NCBI GenBank assembly: GCA_024697825.1
Contig: JAILEP010000099.1
Span: 1-36,374, forward strand
Length of the DNA: 36,374 nt
Direction: 5' to 3'
Origin: Acholeplasmatales bacterium
Lineage (GTDB): Bacteria > Bacillota_I > Bacilli_A > Acholeplasmatales > Anaeroplasmataceae
How positions within the stretch are numbered: position 1 is the stretch's first letter; every line of letters begins with the position of its first letter. The translations under genes and the position numbers were made by a program. Shown in pieces: positions 1 through 10,238 of the stretch. The notes beneath the pieces are model-generated. The model was not told where the DNA came from and did no database searches. It saw nothing but the letters and a program-made list of their open reading frames with translations.

Positions 1-603
1 AAAGCTTGGTGTATATTTATTTAATAAATCTAAATTTTTTCTAATTGATAAAGCCGATGTAATTAAATCATCACTTGGCTTTTGATCTAAATAATCACTA
101 TTGATTCTTTTAATTGTATATAGATTGATATTTAAATTGTAATCCTTTATTGCCTTATAATATGAATAACCTAATATATCATTAGATTTTAATTCGATAT
201 TTGTTTTATTTTTATAGGATGTAGAATAATCATCCTTATTATTTATATTATTTTGTTCTAAATAATATTTTTCATAAATTGAGGTATCATTTTCTTCAGA
301 GCCTATCCAGATTTCATTTACTCCTGCAAGGTTTAAAAGAAGTACAGCATTTTTTGCAAAGATATCAGCTCGCTCAATTGCATAAATTAGAGGTAGCTCA
401 ATTACAATATCAGTACCTGCCTTTAATGCTTGAATGGTTTTAGTGAATTTATCAAATAAGGATAAATCACCTCTCATAGTAAATGATGATGACATGACAG
501 TTATTAAAATATCTGCCTTAGATAATCTTTTAACCTCGTTTATATGATGGATATGACCATTATGTAAAGGATTATATTCAGTTATTAAGCCTACTACCTT
601 CAT
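1..603 (-). CDS. tmcAL: tRNA(Met) cytidine acetate ligase (TmcAL/YlbM-like), C-terminus cut by window edge
   Basis: Reverse-strand frame is open from ATG at 603 to base 1. The translation starts MKVVGLITEYNPLHNGHIHHINEVKRLSKADILITVMSSSFTMRGDLS, the nucleotidyltransferase EYNPxHNGH motif of TmcAL. It is absent from the ORF track because it runs off the window. Confidence 0.85.
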   Translation of the reverse strand, partial: MKVVGLITEYNPLHNGHIHHINEVKRLSKADILITVMSSSFTMRGDLSLFDKFTKTIQALKAGTDIVIELPLIYAIERADIFAKNAVLLLNLAGVNEIWIGSEENDTSIYEKYYLEQNNINNKDDYSTSYKNKTNIELKSNDILGYSYYKAIKDYNLNINLYTIKRINSDYLDQKPSDDLITSALSIRKNLDLLNKYTPSF

Positions 604-619
604 AAATATCACCATAACT

Positions 620-648
620 ATTATACAATTTTTATTTATATTAACCAA
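620..648 (-). promoter_or_regulatory. sigma-A-like promoter for tmcAL
   Basis: Minus strand TTGGTT (643-648), 17-nt spacer, TATAAT (620-625), about 17 nt upstream of the ATG at 603. Confidence 0.5.
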
Positions 649-744
649 ATGTAATATTTTATTTAATTTATTAAATAAGAAATAGTAATTTTATACTTAA
701 AGTGTTATAATTGTTTTAAATTGAGTTTATAGAGGAGTAAAGAG

Positions 745-1353
745 ATGTACTTGAGATTTAAAGAGGATATCTATAAGGATATTTATACCTTTATTCTAAC
801 TGAATATAAGAATAAGGATAAGATTAAATCTGATACGATTTTAATTTACCCAGGTCTTGGAAATGATATATTATATTTTTCTAAGGCAGCTCATGAATTA
901 AATTTAAAGGCTATTTTAGTTTCATATGATGATATTGATCCTAAAATAACAGAAGAGATATATAAGAATGGGCACGAGCTTGTAAGAACTCCTAAAATAT
1001 TAGGTCTTGAGTCACTTATTGATATGGCAAGTGATATGAAGCTTGAAATTGAGGATGGGTTACTTATTAATCCATTTAAGGAAAAACTTGGTGTAAGCTA
1101 TTTTTATAAAGCATTAAAGGATATCTTAAAGGACTATCTAGATTATGATAATGTCATAATCGGCTTAGGCTATGGATATTTGACAGGAGTTGCCAAATAT
1201 TTAAAGTCTAAGAATGACGATGTTGTTATTACCGGTGTTAAGGAATATGAATATGAATCATCAATAATTGATGAGGATTATTTTGATAATATCACCGATG
1301 ATATAAATTTAATTAATGATGATACGAATGATTCATTAATTATTGTTATATAA
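745..1353 (+). CDS. truncated cysteine synthase-like (PLP fold type II) protein, function unknown
   Basis: 202 aa intact ORF with SD (GAGGAG) and an upstream TGTTATAAT -10 at 703-711. The segment 'NLKAILVSYDDIDPKITEEIYKNGHELVRTP' matches the CysK pattern '[31 protein letters not shown]', and 'NVIIGLGYGYLTGVAKYLK' matches the CysK GTGGT(L/I)TG region. Confidence 0.6.
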   Translation: MYLRFKEDIYKDIYTFILTEYKNKDKIKSDTILIYPGLGNDILYFSKAAHELNLKAILVSYDDIDPKITEEIYKNGHELVRTPKILGLESLIDMASDMKLEIEDGLLINPFKEKLGVSYFYKALKDILKDYLDYDNVIIGLGYGYLTGVAKYLKSKNDDVVITGVKEYEYESSIIDEDYFDNITDDINLINDDTNDSLIIVI

Positions 1354-1382
1354 ATATTTATATTATTTATAGGCTTTCACCC

Positions 1383-1410
1383 TTGCAAGAAAAAAACTTT
1401 GTGGTATAAT
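1383..1410 (+). promoter_or_regulatory. pyr operon promoter
   Basis: TTGCAA (1383-1388), 16 nt, TGG-TATAAT (1402-1410). Confidence 0.7.
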
Positions 1411-1432
1411 GTACGGGAAAAAGCTTTAAGAT

Positions 1433-1446
1433 AGTCCAGTGAGGCT
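1433..1446 (+). promoter_or_regulatory. PyrR binding element of pyr attenuator
   Basis: AGTCCAGTGAGGCT matches the conserved PyrR-binding consensus (AGUCCAGAGAGGCU-like). AGUC/GGCU form the upper stem around a CAGUGA hexaloop. Confidence 0.8.
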
Positions 1447-1490
1447 AACAAGATTACTGATAATGTATGATAAGATTTTTATGTTATTGC

Positions 1491-1530
1491 TAGTTTTCTA
1501 GTCTTTTGGACTGGGAAACTATTTTCTTTT
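1491..1530 (+). terminator. pyr leader attenuator (intrinsic terminator upstream of pyrB)
   Basis: TAGTTTTCTAGTC-ttttg-GACTGGGAAACTA gives 13 bp including GU wobbles, followed by TTTTCTTTT just before the pyrB SD. Confidence 0.8.
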
Positions 1531-1545
1531 ATAAGAGAGGTTAAT

Positions 1546-2418
1546 ATGAGAGGATTACTTACATTAAAGGATTTATCAACAGAAAAGATACTTGAGCTTA
1601 TTAAGTACGCAGAGAAGCTAAAGAAGGGATTTAGAATTCAGTATCCTGATAAGAAGATTGCGACACTATTCTTCGAGAATTCAACTCGTACTCAGTATTC
1701 ATTCCAGTGTGCATTGATGAATCTTGGTGTCAAGGTTGTAGACTTTGATACACAGTTATCTAGTATAGCAAAGGGCGAATCACTTTACGATACTGTAAGA
1801 ACCTTTGAAGCACTTGGTGTTGATGGTGTTGTCATCAGACATTCTAAGGATGAGTACTTTAAGGAGCTAGAGGGAATTAAGATTCCAATCTTCAATGGTG
1901 GAGATGGTAAGGCCAACCACCCAACACAGTCTTTACTTGACCTAATGACTATTCATGAGGAATTCGGTAAGTTTGAAGGATTAAAGTGCTGTATTGTAGG
2001 AGATATTTCCCACTCTCGTGTTGCACATACAAATATTGAGATTATGAGACGATTAGGAATGGATGTTTATATTTCAGGTCCTGAGGAGTTCAATGATCAT
2101 TCAGCTCCATATCTAGACTTAGATGAGGCAATTAGAACTATGGATGTAATTATGTTACTTCGTGTTCAGTTTGAGCGTCATCAGGAGAAGATGCAGATTA
2201 CTGTTGAGGAATATCATAAGAGATATGGTATGACAGTAGAAAGAATGGAAGCAATGAAGGATAATGCAATCATTATGCATCCAGCACCAATTAATAGAGG
2301 TGTTGAAATTGCCAGTGAGGTTGCAGAATGTCCAAAGTCAAGAATTTATAAGCAGATGACTAATGGTGTTTATATTAGAATGGCAGTAATTTCAGATAGC
2401 TTGGATGGTAACCTATAA
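1546..2418 (+). CDS. pyrB: aspartate carbamoyltransferase catalytic subunit
   Basis: FFENSTRTQYSF, ANHPTQSLLD, GDISHSRVAHTN, MHPAPINRGVE motifs. Confidence 0.95.
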   Translation: MRGLLTLKDLSTEKILELIKYAEKLKKGFRIQYPDKKIATLFFENSTRTQYSFQCALMNLGVKVVDFDTQLSSIAKGESLYDTVRTFEALGVDGVVIRHSKDEYFKELEGIKIPIFNGGDGKANHPTQSLLDLMTIHEEFGKFEGLKCCIVGDISHSRVAHTNIEIMRRLGMDVYISGPEEFNDHSAPYLDLDEAIRTMDVIMLLRVQFERHQEKMQITVEEYHKRYGMTVERMEAMKDNAIIMHPAPINRGVEIASEVAECPKSRIYKQMTNGVYIRMAVISDSLDGNL

Positions 2419-3635
2419 TGATTTTATTAAAGAATGGTCGAGTAATCGAGAATAATCAGCTAGTAAAGAAGGATGTATTAGTTGATGGAGATAAGATAAA
2501 GAAGATTGCAGAAAATATTGAAGCAAATGGTGCTGATGTTATCGACTGCAATAACAATTTAATTATGCCTGGTATTGTCGATGTCCATGTTCATTTTAGA
2601 GAGCCTGGCTTTGAATACAAGGAAACAATTAAGTCTGGTACAATGGCAGCTGCCAAGGGTGGTATTACAACATGTATGCCAATGCCAAATTTAAATCCAG
2701 TTCCAGATAATAGAGAGCATGTATTAAAGGAGCTTGAAATTATTGAGCGTGATGCAATCGTTAATTGCTTCCCATATGGTTCAGTAACAATGGGTGAGCA
2801 GGGTAAGGAAGCATCTAAGCTTGATGAATTCCATGATTTAGTTAAGGCTATTTCTGATGATGGTATGGGTTTCCATAACATCCCTATTTTAGAGGAGCAG
2901 ATGAAGCTTGCTAAAAAGTATGGAACAATCGTTGCCTCACATTCAGAGGATTTCAAGTATTTAAAGACTAAGGAGCCTGAGGGCGAATATATCGCAGTAG
3001 ATAGAGAAATTGAGCTAGCTAAGAAGATTGGCTGTAAGTATCATTTCTGTCATTTATCTACAAGACAGTCAATTGAATTAGTAAGAGCTGCTAAGAAGGC
3101 AGGATATACTAATATCACTTGTGAGATTGCCCCTCACCACCTAGATTTAAATAAGAGCCTAGTAAATTTAAATGCTAACTTTAAGATGAATCCTCCTCTT
3201 AGAGCAGAGGATGATAGACTTGCCTGTGTTGAGGCATTAATCGATGGTGCTTGTGATGTTATCGCAACTGACCATGCCCCTCATACAGAGGCTGAGAAGG
3301 CGCTTGAATTCCTAAAGGCTCCAAATGGAATCTTAGGTCTTGAAACAGCCCTTCCAATTATTTATACAGATTTTGTTAAGACTGGTATGATTTCATATGA
3401 AAGATTATTAGACTTAATGGTATATAATCCAATCAAAATCTTTGGTCTTCCAGAAAGAAGATTTGAAGAGGGTGCGATTGCAGATTTAATTGTAGTTGAT
3501 ATTGATCATGAACATACATATTCATATGGTGAGATTGAATCATTATCAAAGAATAGTCCGTTTATCGGAAGAAAGCTTTATGGCTTTAATACTCTTACAC
3601 TTGTAAGCGGTAATATAGTATATAAAAGAAAGTAG
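2418..3635 (+). CDS. pyrC: dihydroorotase
   Basis: DVHVHFREPGFEYKETI, MPMPN, HFCHLSTRQS, ATDHAPH motifs. Overlaps the pyrB stop by 1 nt. Confidence 0.95.
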   Translation: MILLKNGRVIENNQLVKKDVLVDGDKIKKIAENIEANGADVIDCNNNLIMPGIVDVHVHFREPGFEYKETIKSGTMAAAKGGITTCMPMPNLNPVPDNREHVLKELEIIERDAIVNCFPYGSVTMGEQGKEASKLDEFHDLVKAISDDGMGFHNIPILEEQMKLAKKYGTIVASHSEDFKYLKTKEPEGEYIAVDREIELAKKIGCKYHFCHLSTRQSIELVRAAKKAGYTNITCEIAPHHLDLNKSLVNLNANFKMNPPLRAEDDRLACVEALIDGACDVIATDHAPHTEAEKALEFLKAPNGILGLETALPIIYTDFVKTGMISYERLLDLMVYNPIKIFGLPERRFEEGAIADLIVVDIDHEHTYSYGEIESLSKNSPFIGRKLYGFNTLTLVSGNIVYKRK

Positions 3636-3644
3636 GTATTTTGG

Positions 3645-4730
3645 ATGAAAAGAAAATTAGTACTTCAGGATGGCCACGTATTTGAGGGTGAGGGCTTCGG
3701 TTCATTAGATGAGAAGCTAGCTGAAATCGTGTTCAACACTTCAATGGTTGGTTACCAGGAAATTTTATCTGACCCATCATATTGTGATCAGATGATTGTT
3801 ATGACTTACCCATTAATCGGTAATTATGGCTTAGCTGATGAGGATTATGAATCTAAGTCAATCGCTATGTCAGGATTTATTGTTGGTGAGTATAATGATC
3901 AGCCTTCAAACTTCCGTTACACTAGAACTTTAGCTGAGGTTATGGAAGAAAACCATGTAGTAGGCTTAACTGGTGTAGATACAAGAGAGATTGTAAGAAT
4001 CATTAGAGATTATGGTTCAATGAAGGCATTAGTTACTGATGCAGATACTCCAATTGAGGAATGTATGGCTAAACTTAATGCATTTGAATATGCTAAGGAT
4101 CAGGTTGCAAGAGTAACTAGTAAGAAGGTATGGTATTCTAGAACTCCAAATCCACAATATACAGTAGTTGCAGTAGACTGTGGTTGCAAGTTAAATATTA
4201 TTAGAAAGCTTAACCACCTAGGCTGTAATGTTGTTGTAGTTCCTTATAACACACCAAAGGAACAGATTTTAAAATATAAGCCAAATGGTTTATTTATCTC
4301 TAACGGTCCTGGTGACCCAGAGAATGTTACCCCAGTTATTAATCTAATTAGAGAAATGAAGGGTGTATTACCTATCTTAGGTATTTGCTTAGGACATCAG
4401 ATGATTGGTCTTGCCTATGGTGCTAAGACTCATAAGATGAAGTTCGGTCATAGAGGTGGTAACCACCCTGTTAAGAATTTAAGCAGAGATAAGATTGAAA
4501 TTACAAGCCAGAATCACTCATTCGAAATCAATGTTGACTCACTTGAGGGTACAGGTTTAAAGCTTACTCATATCAACCTAATTGATGGTGGATGTGAAGG
4601 TATGGAAGATGTAGAAAACAAGGTTATCGCAGTTCAGTATCATCCAGAATCTGCAGCAGGTCCAGAGGACTCTGAATACCTATTTGATAAGTTTGTTGAA
4701 AACATGAAGAATTTCGGAGGTGCAAGATAA
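3645..4730 (+). CDS. carA: carbamoyl phosphate synthase small subunit
   Basis: Class I glutamine amidotransferase [27 protein letters not shown]-terminal CarA domain. Confidence 0.95.
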   Translation: MKRKLVLQDGHVFEGEGFGSLDEKLAEIVFNTSMVGYQEILSDPSYCDQMIVMTYPLIGNYGLADEDYESKSIAMSGFIVGEYNDQPSNFRYTRTLAEVMEENHVVGLTGVDTREIVRIIRDYGSMKALVTDADTPIEECMAKLNAFEYAKDQVARVTSKKVWYSRTPNPQYTVVAVDCGCKLNIIRKLNHLGCNVVVVPYNTPKEQILKYKPNGLFISNGPGDPENVTPVINLIREMKGVLPILGICLGHQMIGLAYGAKTHKMKFGHRGGNHPVKNLSRDKIEITSQNHSFEINVDSLEGTGLKLTHINLIDGGCEGMEDVENKVIAVQYHPESAAGPEDSEYLFDKFVENMKNFGGAR

Positions 4731-7700
4731 TGCCAAGAAGAGAAGATATAAAGAAGATTATGGTAATTGGTTCTGGTCCAATCGTAATTGGTCAGGCAGC
4801 CGAATTCGACTATGCAGGTACACAGGCATGCTTAGCACTTAAGGAAGAGGGCTATGAGGTAATCCTTGTTAACTCTAACCCAGCTACAATCATGACTGAT
4901 ACTAAGATTGCAGATAAGGTTTATATGGAACCACTTGATCTTGAGCATGTTGCAAAGATCATTAGATATGAAAGACCAGATGGATTATTATGCTCTATCG
5001 GTGGTCAGACAGGTTTAAATTTAGGTATGCAGCTTGCAAAGAAGGGTATCCTAGATGAGTGTCAGGTAGAAATGCTTGGTACTACAGCTGAGGCTATCGC
5101 AAATGCAGAAGACCGTGAATTATTCAAGGAGCTTTGTGAAAAGATTGGTGAGCCAATTCTAGATTCTATCACAGCTACAAACCTTGAAGAGGTTAGACAG
5201 GCTGCAATTAAGGTTGGCTACCCAGTAATTTTAAGACCAGCCTTCACATTAGGTGGTACTGGTGGTGGTTTCGCAGACAATGAAGAGGAATTAATTCCAC
5301 TTGCAAAGAATGCGTTAAAGCTTTCTCCAGTTTCACAGGTATTAGTTGAAAAGTCTATTAAGGGCTTTAAGGAAATTGAATATGAAGTATTAAGAGATGC
5401 AAACGATACAGCAATTACAGTTTGTTGTATGGAAAATGTTGACCCAGTTGGTATTCATACTGGTGACTCAATCGTTGTAGCACCTTCTCAGACTTTAACA
5501 AATAAGGAATATCAGATGCTAAGAAATTCAGCACTTAAGATTATTCGTGCATTAAAGATTGAGGGTGGATGTAACGTACAGTTCTCACTTGACCCATATT
5601 CATTCCAGTATTATGTAATCGAGGTTAACCCAAGAGTTTCTCGTTCATCAGCTTTAGCATCTAAGGCATCTGGTTATCCAATTGCTAGAGTATCTGCTAA
5701 GATTGCTTGTGGTTTAAGACTAGATGAAATTAGAATTGCAAATACATTTGCATCATTTGAGCCAACTCTTGACTACGTTGTAGCTAAGGTTCCAAGATTC
5801 CCATTTGATAAGTTCGCAGATGCTAATAGAAGCCTATCTACTCAGATGAAGGCTACAGGTGAGGTAATGTCAATTGGTAGAAATATCGAGGAGGCATTAT
5901 TAAAGGCTATTAGATCTCTAGAAAATAAGGTTGACCATATTGAGCTTGCAAAGTTCAAGAATATGTCTGTTGAAGACATTATGGCATTTATCGCTCAGCA
6001 TAATGACGAAAGAATTTATGCAATTGGTGAGGCACTTCGTAAGGGTGTTACAGTTGAAGAATTATATGACTTAACTAAGATTGATAGATTCTTCTTAGAT
6101 AAGTTCTTACACATTGTTGAAATGGAAGAGGAAGTTAAGGCTAAGCCATTTGATTTAGAAACATTAAAGTATGCTAAGAAGTATGGCTTTGCAGATAGCT
6201 ATTTAGCTAAGCTATGGAAGTCTACTCCAGTTGAGGTTTATAACTTCAGAAAGAAGAATAATATTTATCCAGTTTATAAGATGATTGATACTTGTGCTTC
6301 AGAGTTCAAGTCATATATTCCATATTTCTATTCTACTTATGAGCATGAAAATGAATCAATCAGAAGTGATAAGAAGAAGATTGTAGTATTAGGCTCTGGT
6401 CCTATCAGAATTGGTCAGGGTGTAGAATTCGACTATACTACAGTTCATGCAATTTGGGGTATTCAGGAGGCTGGATATGAGGCTATTATCATCAATAATA
6501 ACCCAGAAACAGTTTCAACTGATTACACAGTATCAGATAAGCTATATTTCGAACCATTAACATTTGAGGATGTTATGAATATTATCGATTTCGAAAAGCC
6601 AGAGGGTGTAGTTGTTGCACTTGGTGGTCAGACAGCTATCAACCTTGCAGATAAGCTAGACGCTGCAGGTGTTAAGATTTTCGGTTCATCAGCTAAGGCA
6701 ATTGATACAGCTGAGGATAGAGAGCTTTTCGAGGTTGCAATGCAGGAAATCGGTATCCCAATGCCAAAGGGCTTTGGTGTATTCTCAGTTGAAGAGGCTG
6801 TTAAGGCTGCAAATGAGATTGGTTATCCAGTATTAGTTCGTCCATCATTCGTACTTGGTGGTAGAATGATGCACATCGTATATGATGAAAAGGTATTAAG
6901 AGCTAAGGTTGCTGAGGCTGTTGAATTTGATAACGAGCACCCAATCCTAGTTGATAAGTATGTATCAGGTCAGGAGTGCGAGGTAGACGCAATCTGTGAT
7001 GGTACTGATGTATTCATCCCTGGTATTATGGAGCATATTGAGCGTACAGGTGTACACTCAGGTGACTCTATGTCAGTTTACCCTCCTTATTCATTAAGTG
7101 AGGAAGTAAAGAAGACAATCGTTGATTTTACTGTAAGAATCGGCTTAAAGCTAAAGATGGTTGGTTTATTCAATATCCAGTTCATTGTTGATAAGAATAA
7201 CAATGTATCAATTATTGAGGTTAACCCTCGTTCAAGCCGTACTGTACCATTCCTAGCTAAGTCAACTAACATTCCAGTTGCAAATATCGCAACTAAGGTA
7301 ATGCTTGGTGCTAAGCTAAAGGATTTAGGATATGTTGGTCTTGCTCCAAAGCGTAAGAGATGGTATGTTAAGACTCCAACATTCTCATTCACTAAGCTTG
7401 CTGGTCTAGATGCAGTATTATCACCAGAAATGAAGTCTACAGGTGAGGCTATCGGTTATGATTATTCATTAAACCGTGCTTTATATAAGTCATTAAAGGC
7501 CTCTGGTACAAGAGTTGCAAACTACGGTACAATTCTTGCTACAATTGCAGATGCAGATAAGGAAGCAGCACTTCCATTAATTAAGAGATTCTATAATTTA
7601 GGCTTCAATATCGAGGCTACATCAGGAACTGCTAAGTTCTTAAAGGAGCATGATATTAAGACTAGAATTAGAAAGAAGATTTCTCAGGGTAGTGAGGAAA

Positions 7701-7906
7701 TCCTTGAGTCAATCAAGAAGGGTTATGTAACATATGTTCTAAATACATCTACAGAGGGTGTAACACAGAACATCGATGGTAAGATTATCCGTCGTGCTGC
7801 AATTGATAACAATGTTGCAGTATTCACTTGTCTTGATACAGTTAAGGTATTACTTGACGTACTAGAAGAAATAACAATGGGTATTTCTGTAATAGATAAG
7901 GAGTAG
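4730..7906 (+). CDS. carB: carbamoyl phosphate synthase large subunit
   Basis: 1058 aa with duplicated ATP-grasp halves: [23 protein letters not shown] and [23 protein letters not shown]. Confidence 0.97.
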   Translation: MPRREDIKKIMVIGSGPIVIGQAAEFDYAGTQACLALKEEGYEVILVNSNPATIMTDTKIADKVYMEPLDLEHVAKIIRYERPDGLLCSIGGQTGLNLGMQLAKKGILDECQVEMLGTTAEAIANAEDRELFKELCEKIGEPILDSITATNLEEVRQAAIKVGYPVILRPAFTLGGTGGGFADNEEELIPLAKNALKLSPVSQVLVEKSIKGFKEIEYEVLRDANDTAITVCCMENVDPVGIHTGDSIVVAPSQTLTNKEYQMLRNSALKIIRALKIEGGCNVQFSLDPYSFQYYVIEVNPRVSRSSALASKASGYPIARVSAKIACGLRLDEIRIANTFASFEPTLDYVVAKVPRFPFDKFADANRSLSTQMKATGEVMSIGRNIEEALLKAIRSLENKVDHIELAKFKNMSVEDIMAFIAQHNDERIYAIGEALRKGVTVEELYDLTKIDRFFLDKFLHIVEMEEEVKAKPFDLETLKYAKKYGFADSYLAKLWKSTPVEVYNFRKKNNIYPVYKMIDTCASEFKSYIPYFYSTYEHENESIRSDKKKIVVLGSGPIRIGQGVEFDYTTVHAIWGIQEAGYEAIIINNNPETVSTDYTVSDKLYFEPLTFEDVMNIIDFEKPEGVVVALGGQTAINLADKLDAAGVKIFGSSAKAIDTAEDRELFEVAMQEIGIPMPKGFGVFSVEEAVKAANEIGYPVLVRPSFVLGGRMMHIVYDEKVLRAKVAEAVEFDNEHPILVDKYVSGQECEVDAICDGTDVFIPGIMEHIERTGVHSGDSMSVYPPYSLSEEVKKTIVDFTVRIGLKLKMVGLFNIQFIVDKNNNVSIIEVNPRSSRTVPFLAKSTNIPVANIATKVMLGAKLKDLGYVGLAPKRKRWYVKTPTFSFTKLAGLDAVLSPEMKSTGEAIGYDYSLNRALYKSLKASGTRVANYGTILATIADADKEAALPLIKRFYNLGFNIEATSGTAKFLKEHDIKTRIRKKISQGSEEILESIKKGYVTYVLNTSTEGVTQNIDGKIIRRAAIDNNVAVFTCLDTVKVLLDVLEEITMGISVIDKE

Positions 7907-7912
7907 GAATTA

Positions 7913-8641
7913 ATGAAAGACGTAAAGTTAACAATTACACTAAATGAAAAAGTATCTAAGGATATCTTCCTTATGAAGCTTGAAGGGGATGTTAGTGAGG
8001 TTAAGAATTGTGGTGAATTCATTAACATAACTTTACCTCCTCATTATTTAAGAAGACCAATTTCAGTTTCGAATTTTGGTCCAGGTTATATTGAAATTCT
8101 TTATAAGGTTTTAGGTCAAGGAACAAAGGAAATGTCTTTAATGACTGCTGGTCAGTCATTAAAGTGCCTTGTTGGCTTAGGTAATGGCTTTAATTTAAGA
8201 ACTGATATTAAGCCTACATTAATTGCAGGTGGTATTGGTGTAGCCCCATTCTTTGCAGTACTTAAGTACTATAATGAAAAGGGTATTAAGCCACAGATGA
8301 TTTATGGTGCAAGATCTAAGGACGATTTAGTATTATTAGATAAGCTTGCTGAAATGTCTGATTTACATTTATGTACTGATGATGGCTCTTGTGGAGTTAA
8401 GGGTACAGTATTAGATCTTATTAAAGAAGAAAATTTAAGTGTTGATTATTATTATGCATGTGGACCATATAGAATGCTTGAAAACCTAGCTAAGAGCTAT
8501 CCTAATGGTGAGGTATCACTAGAGGCTAGAATGGGTTGTGGCTTTGGTGCATGTATGGGCTGCTCAATTAAGACAACTAAGGGACCTAAGAGAGTATGTA
8601 AGGAAGGTCCAGTATTTGCTGCAAGTGAGGTGGAATTCTAA
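7913..8641 (+). CDS. pyrK: dihydroorotate dehydrogenase electron transfer subunit
   Basis: FAD/NAD domain plus 2Fe-2S ligands MGCGFGACMGCSIKTTKGPKRVC. Confidence 0.93.
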   Translation: MKDVKLTITLNEKVSKDIFLMKLEGDVSEVKNCGEFINITLPPHYLRRPISVSNFGPGYIEILYKVLGQGTKEMSLMTAGQSLKCLVGLGNGFNLRTDIKPTLIAGGIGVAPFFAVLKYYNEKGIKPQMIYGARSKDDLVLLDKLAEMSDLHLCTDDGSCGVKGTVLDLIKEENLSVDYYYACGPYRMLENLAKSYPNGEVSLEARMGCGFGACMGCSIKTTKGPKRVCKEGPVFAASEVEF

Positions 8642-9549
8642 TGGATACTAAAATCAAATTTTTAGGAAAAGAATTTAAAAATCCAATTATTCCAGCATCT
8701 GGCACATTCGGATTTGGTTATGAATTCGCAGATTTATATGATATTAACATTTTAGGTAGTATTTCTATTAAGGGTACAACTTTAGAGCCAAGATATGGTA
8801 ATCCCCTTCCAAGAATTGCTGAATGTCCTTCAGGATTAATTAATTCCATCGGTCTTCAGAATCCTGGTGTTGATAAGGTTGTAAGCGAGGAATTACCTAA
8901 GCTTGATAAGGTTTATAAGGATCAGATTATCGCAAATGTTGGTGGTCATTCCTTATATGAATATGTTGAAACTGTTAAGAGAGTAATTAAGAGTGACAAG
9001 GTATTCGCAGTAGAATTAAATATTTCTTGCCCTAATGTTCAGGGTGGAGGTATGGCTTTTGGTGTTGACCCTGATACTGCACATGATTTAGTAAAGGCAG
9101 TAAAAGAGGTTTGTACAAAGCCATTAATCGTTAAGCTTTCACCTAATGTAACTGATATTGTAAAGATGGCTAAGGCTGTTGAGGCTGCTGGTGCAGATGC
9201 AATCAGCTTAATCAATACTTTAGTTGGTATGAGAATCAATCTAAAGACTGGTCAGCCAATTATTGCAGTAAAGAAGGGTGGATACTCAGGACCTGGTATT
9301 TTACCAGTTGCCATTAGAATGGTTTATGAGGTATCACACGCTGTAAATGTACCAGTAATTGGTATGGGTGGTATTTCAAATGCATATGAGGTTATCGAAA
9401 TGATGATGGCAGGTGCATCACTTGTCATGGTTGGTGCAGAAAACCTAGTTAACCCATACGCATGTCGTGATATTATTGAAGATTTACCTAGAGTAATGAA
9501 AGAGCTTCAGATTGAAAATTTAAGTGATATTATCGGAAAGGCAAAGTAA
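8641..9549 (+). CDS. pyrD: dihydroorotate dehydrogenase, class 1B
   Basis: IKFLGKEFKNPIIPASGTFGFG, ELNISCPNVQGGG, GMGGISNAYEVIEMMMAGAS; next to pyrK. Confidence 0.95.
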   Translation: MDTKIKFLGKEFKNPIIPASGTFGFGYEFADLYDINILGSISIKGTTLEPRYGNPLPRIAECPSGLINSIGLQNPGVDKVVSEELPKLDKVYKDQIIANVGGHSLYEYVETVKRVIKSDKVFAVELNISCPNVQGGGMAFGVDPDTAHDLVKAVKEVCTKPLIVKLSPNVTDIVKMAKAVEAAGADAISLINTLVGMRINLKTGQPIIAVKKGGYSGPGILPVAIRMVYEVSHAVNVPVIGMGGISNAYEVIEMMMAGASLVMVGAENLVNPYACRDIIEDLPRVMKELQIENLSDIIGKAK

Positions 9550-9550
9550 A

Positions 9551-10237
9551 ATGAGAGACGTAATTATTGCATGTGATTTTAAGAATAAGGAAGATTTATA
9601 TATTTTCTTAAAGCCATTTGAAGGAATGAATCCATATTTAAAGATCGGTATGGAAATCTTCTATAAGGAAGGACCAGAATTAGTAAAGGATTTACACGCT
9701 AAGGGTTTTAGAATTTTCTTAGACCTAAAGCTTCATGATATTCCTAACACAGTTGAATCAGCTATGAGAAATTTAGGTGAATTAGGTGTTGAAATCACTA
9801 ACGTTCACGCAGCTGGTGGTATTAAGATGATGGAGGCTGCAAGACGTGGTCTTGACGCAACTGAGGCAGGTAAGAAGACTAAGCTTATCGCAGTTACTCA
9901 GCTTACATCTATTTCTCAGGAAACTCTTGAGAATGAGCTATTAATCAAGGAACCATTAAATTATGTTGTTAGAACATATGCATTAAATGCTAAGCAGGCA
10001 GGTCTTGATGGTGTTGTTTGTTCAGCACTAGAGGCTCCAATTATTAAGGAGCTAGGCTTAATTTCTGTAACTCCTGGTATTAGATTTGCAGATAATTCTG
10101 TAGATGACCAGAAGAGAGTTGCAACACCTGCAATGGCAAAGGAAAACGGCTCAACTTATATTGTAGTTGGTAGAAGTATTACTAAGGCAGAGGATCCAGT
10201 TACTGCCTATAAGAGATGTGTAAAGGAGTTTTGTTAA
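9551..10237 (+). CDS. pyrF: orotidine 5'-phosphate decarboxylase
   Basis: LDLKLHDIPNTVESAMRNL, VTPGIRF, VVGRSITKAEDP. The start is set at the internal ATG (MRDVIIACDF), not the ORF-track start inside pyrD. Confidence 0.94.
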   Translation: MRDVIIACDFKNKEDLYIFLKPFEGMNPYLKIGMEIFYKEGPELVKDLHAKGFRIFLDLKLHDIPNTVESAMRNLGELGVEITNVHAAGGIKMMEAARRGLDATEAGKKTKLIAVTQLTSISQETLENELLIKEPLNYVVRTYALNAKQAGLDGVVCSALEAPIIKELGLISVTPGIRFADNSVDDQKRVATPAMAKENGSTYIVVGRSITKAEDPVTAYKRCVKEFC

Positions 10238-10238
10238 A

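Noticed and set aside
2591-2956. Antisense ORFs inside pyrC, carB, pyrD, ilvN, leuC, ilvD, ilvB and others (e.g. 2591-2956, 7087-7392, 7723-8028, 21281-21559)
   Set aside because: They lie entirely or mostly opposite clearly conserved genes, have no SD or recognisable domain, and are expected by-products of the strong codon bias on the coding strand.
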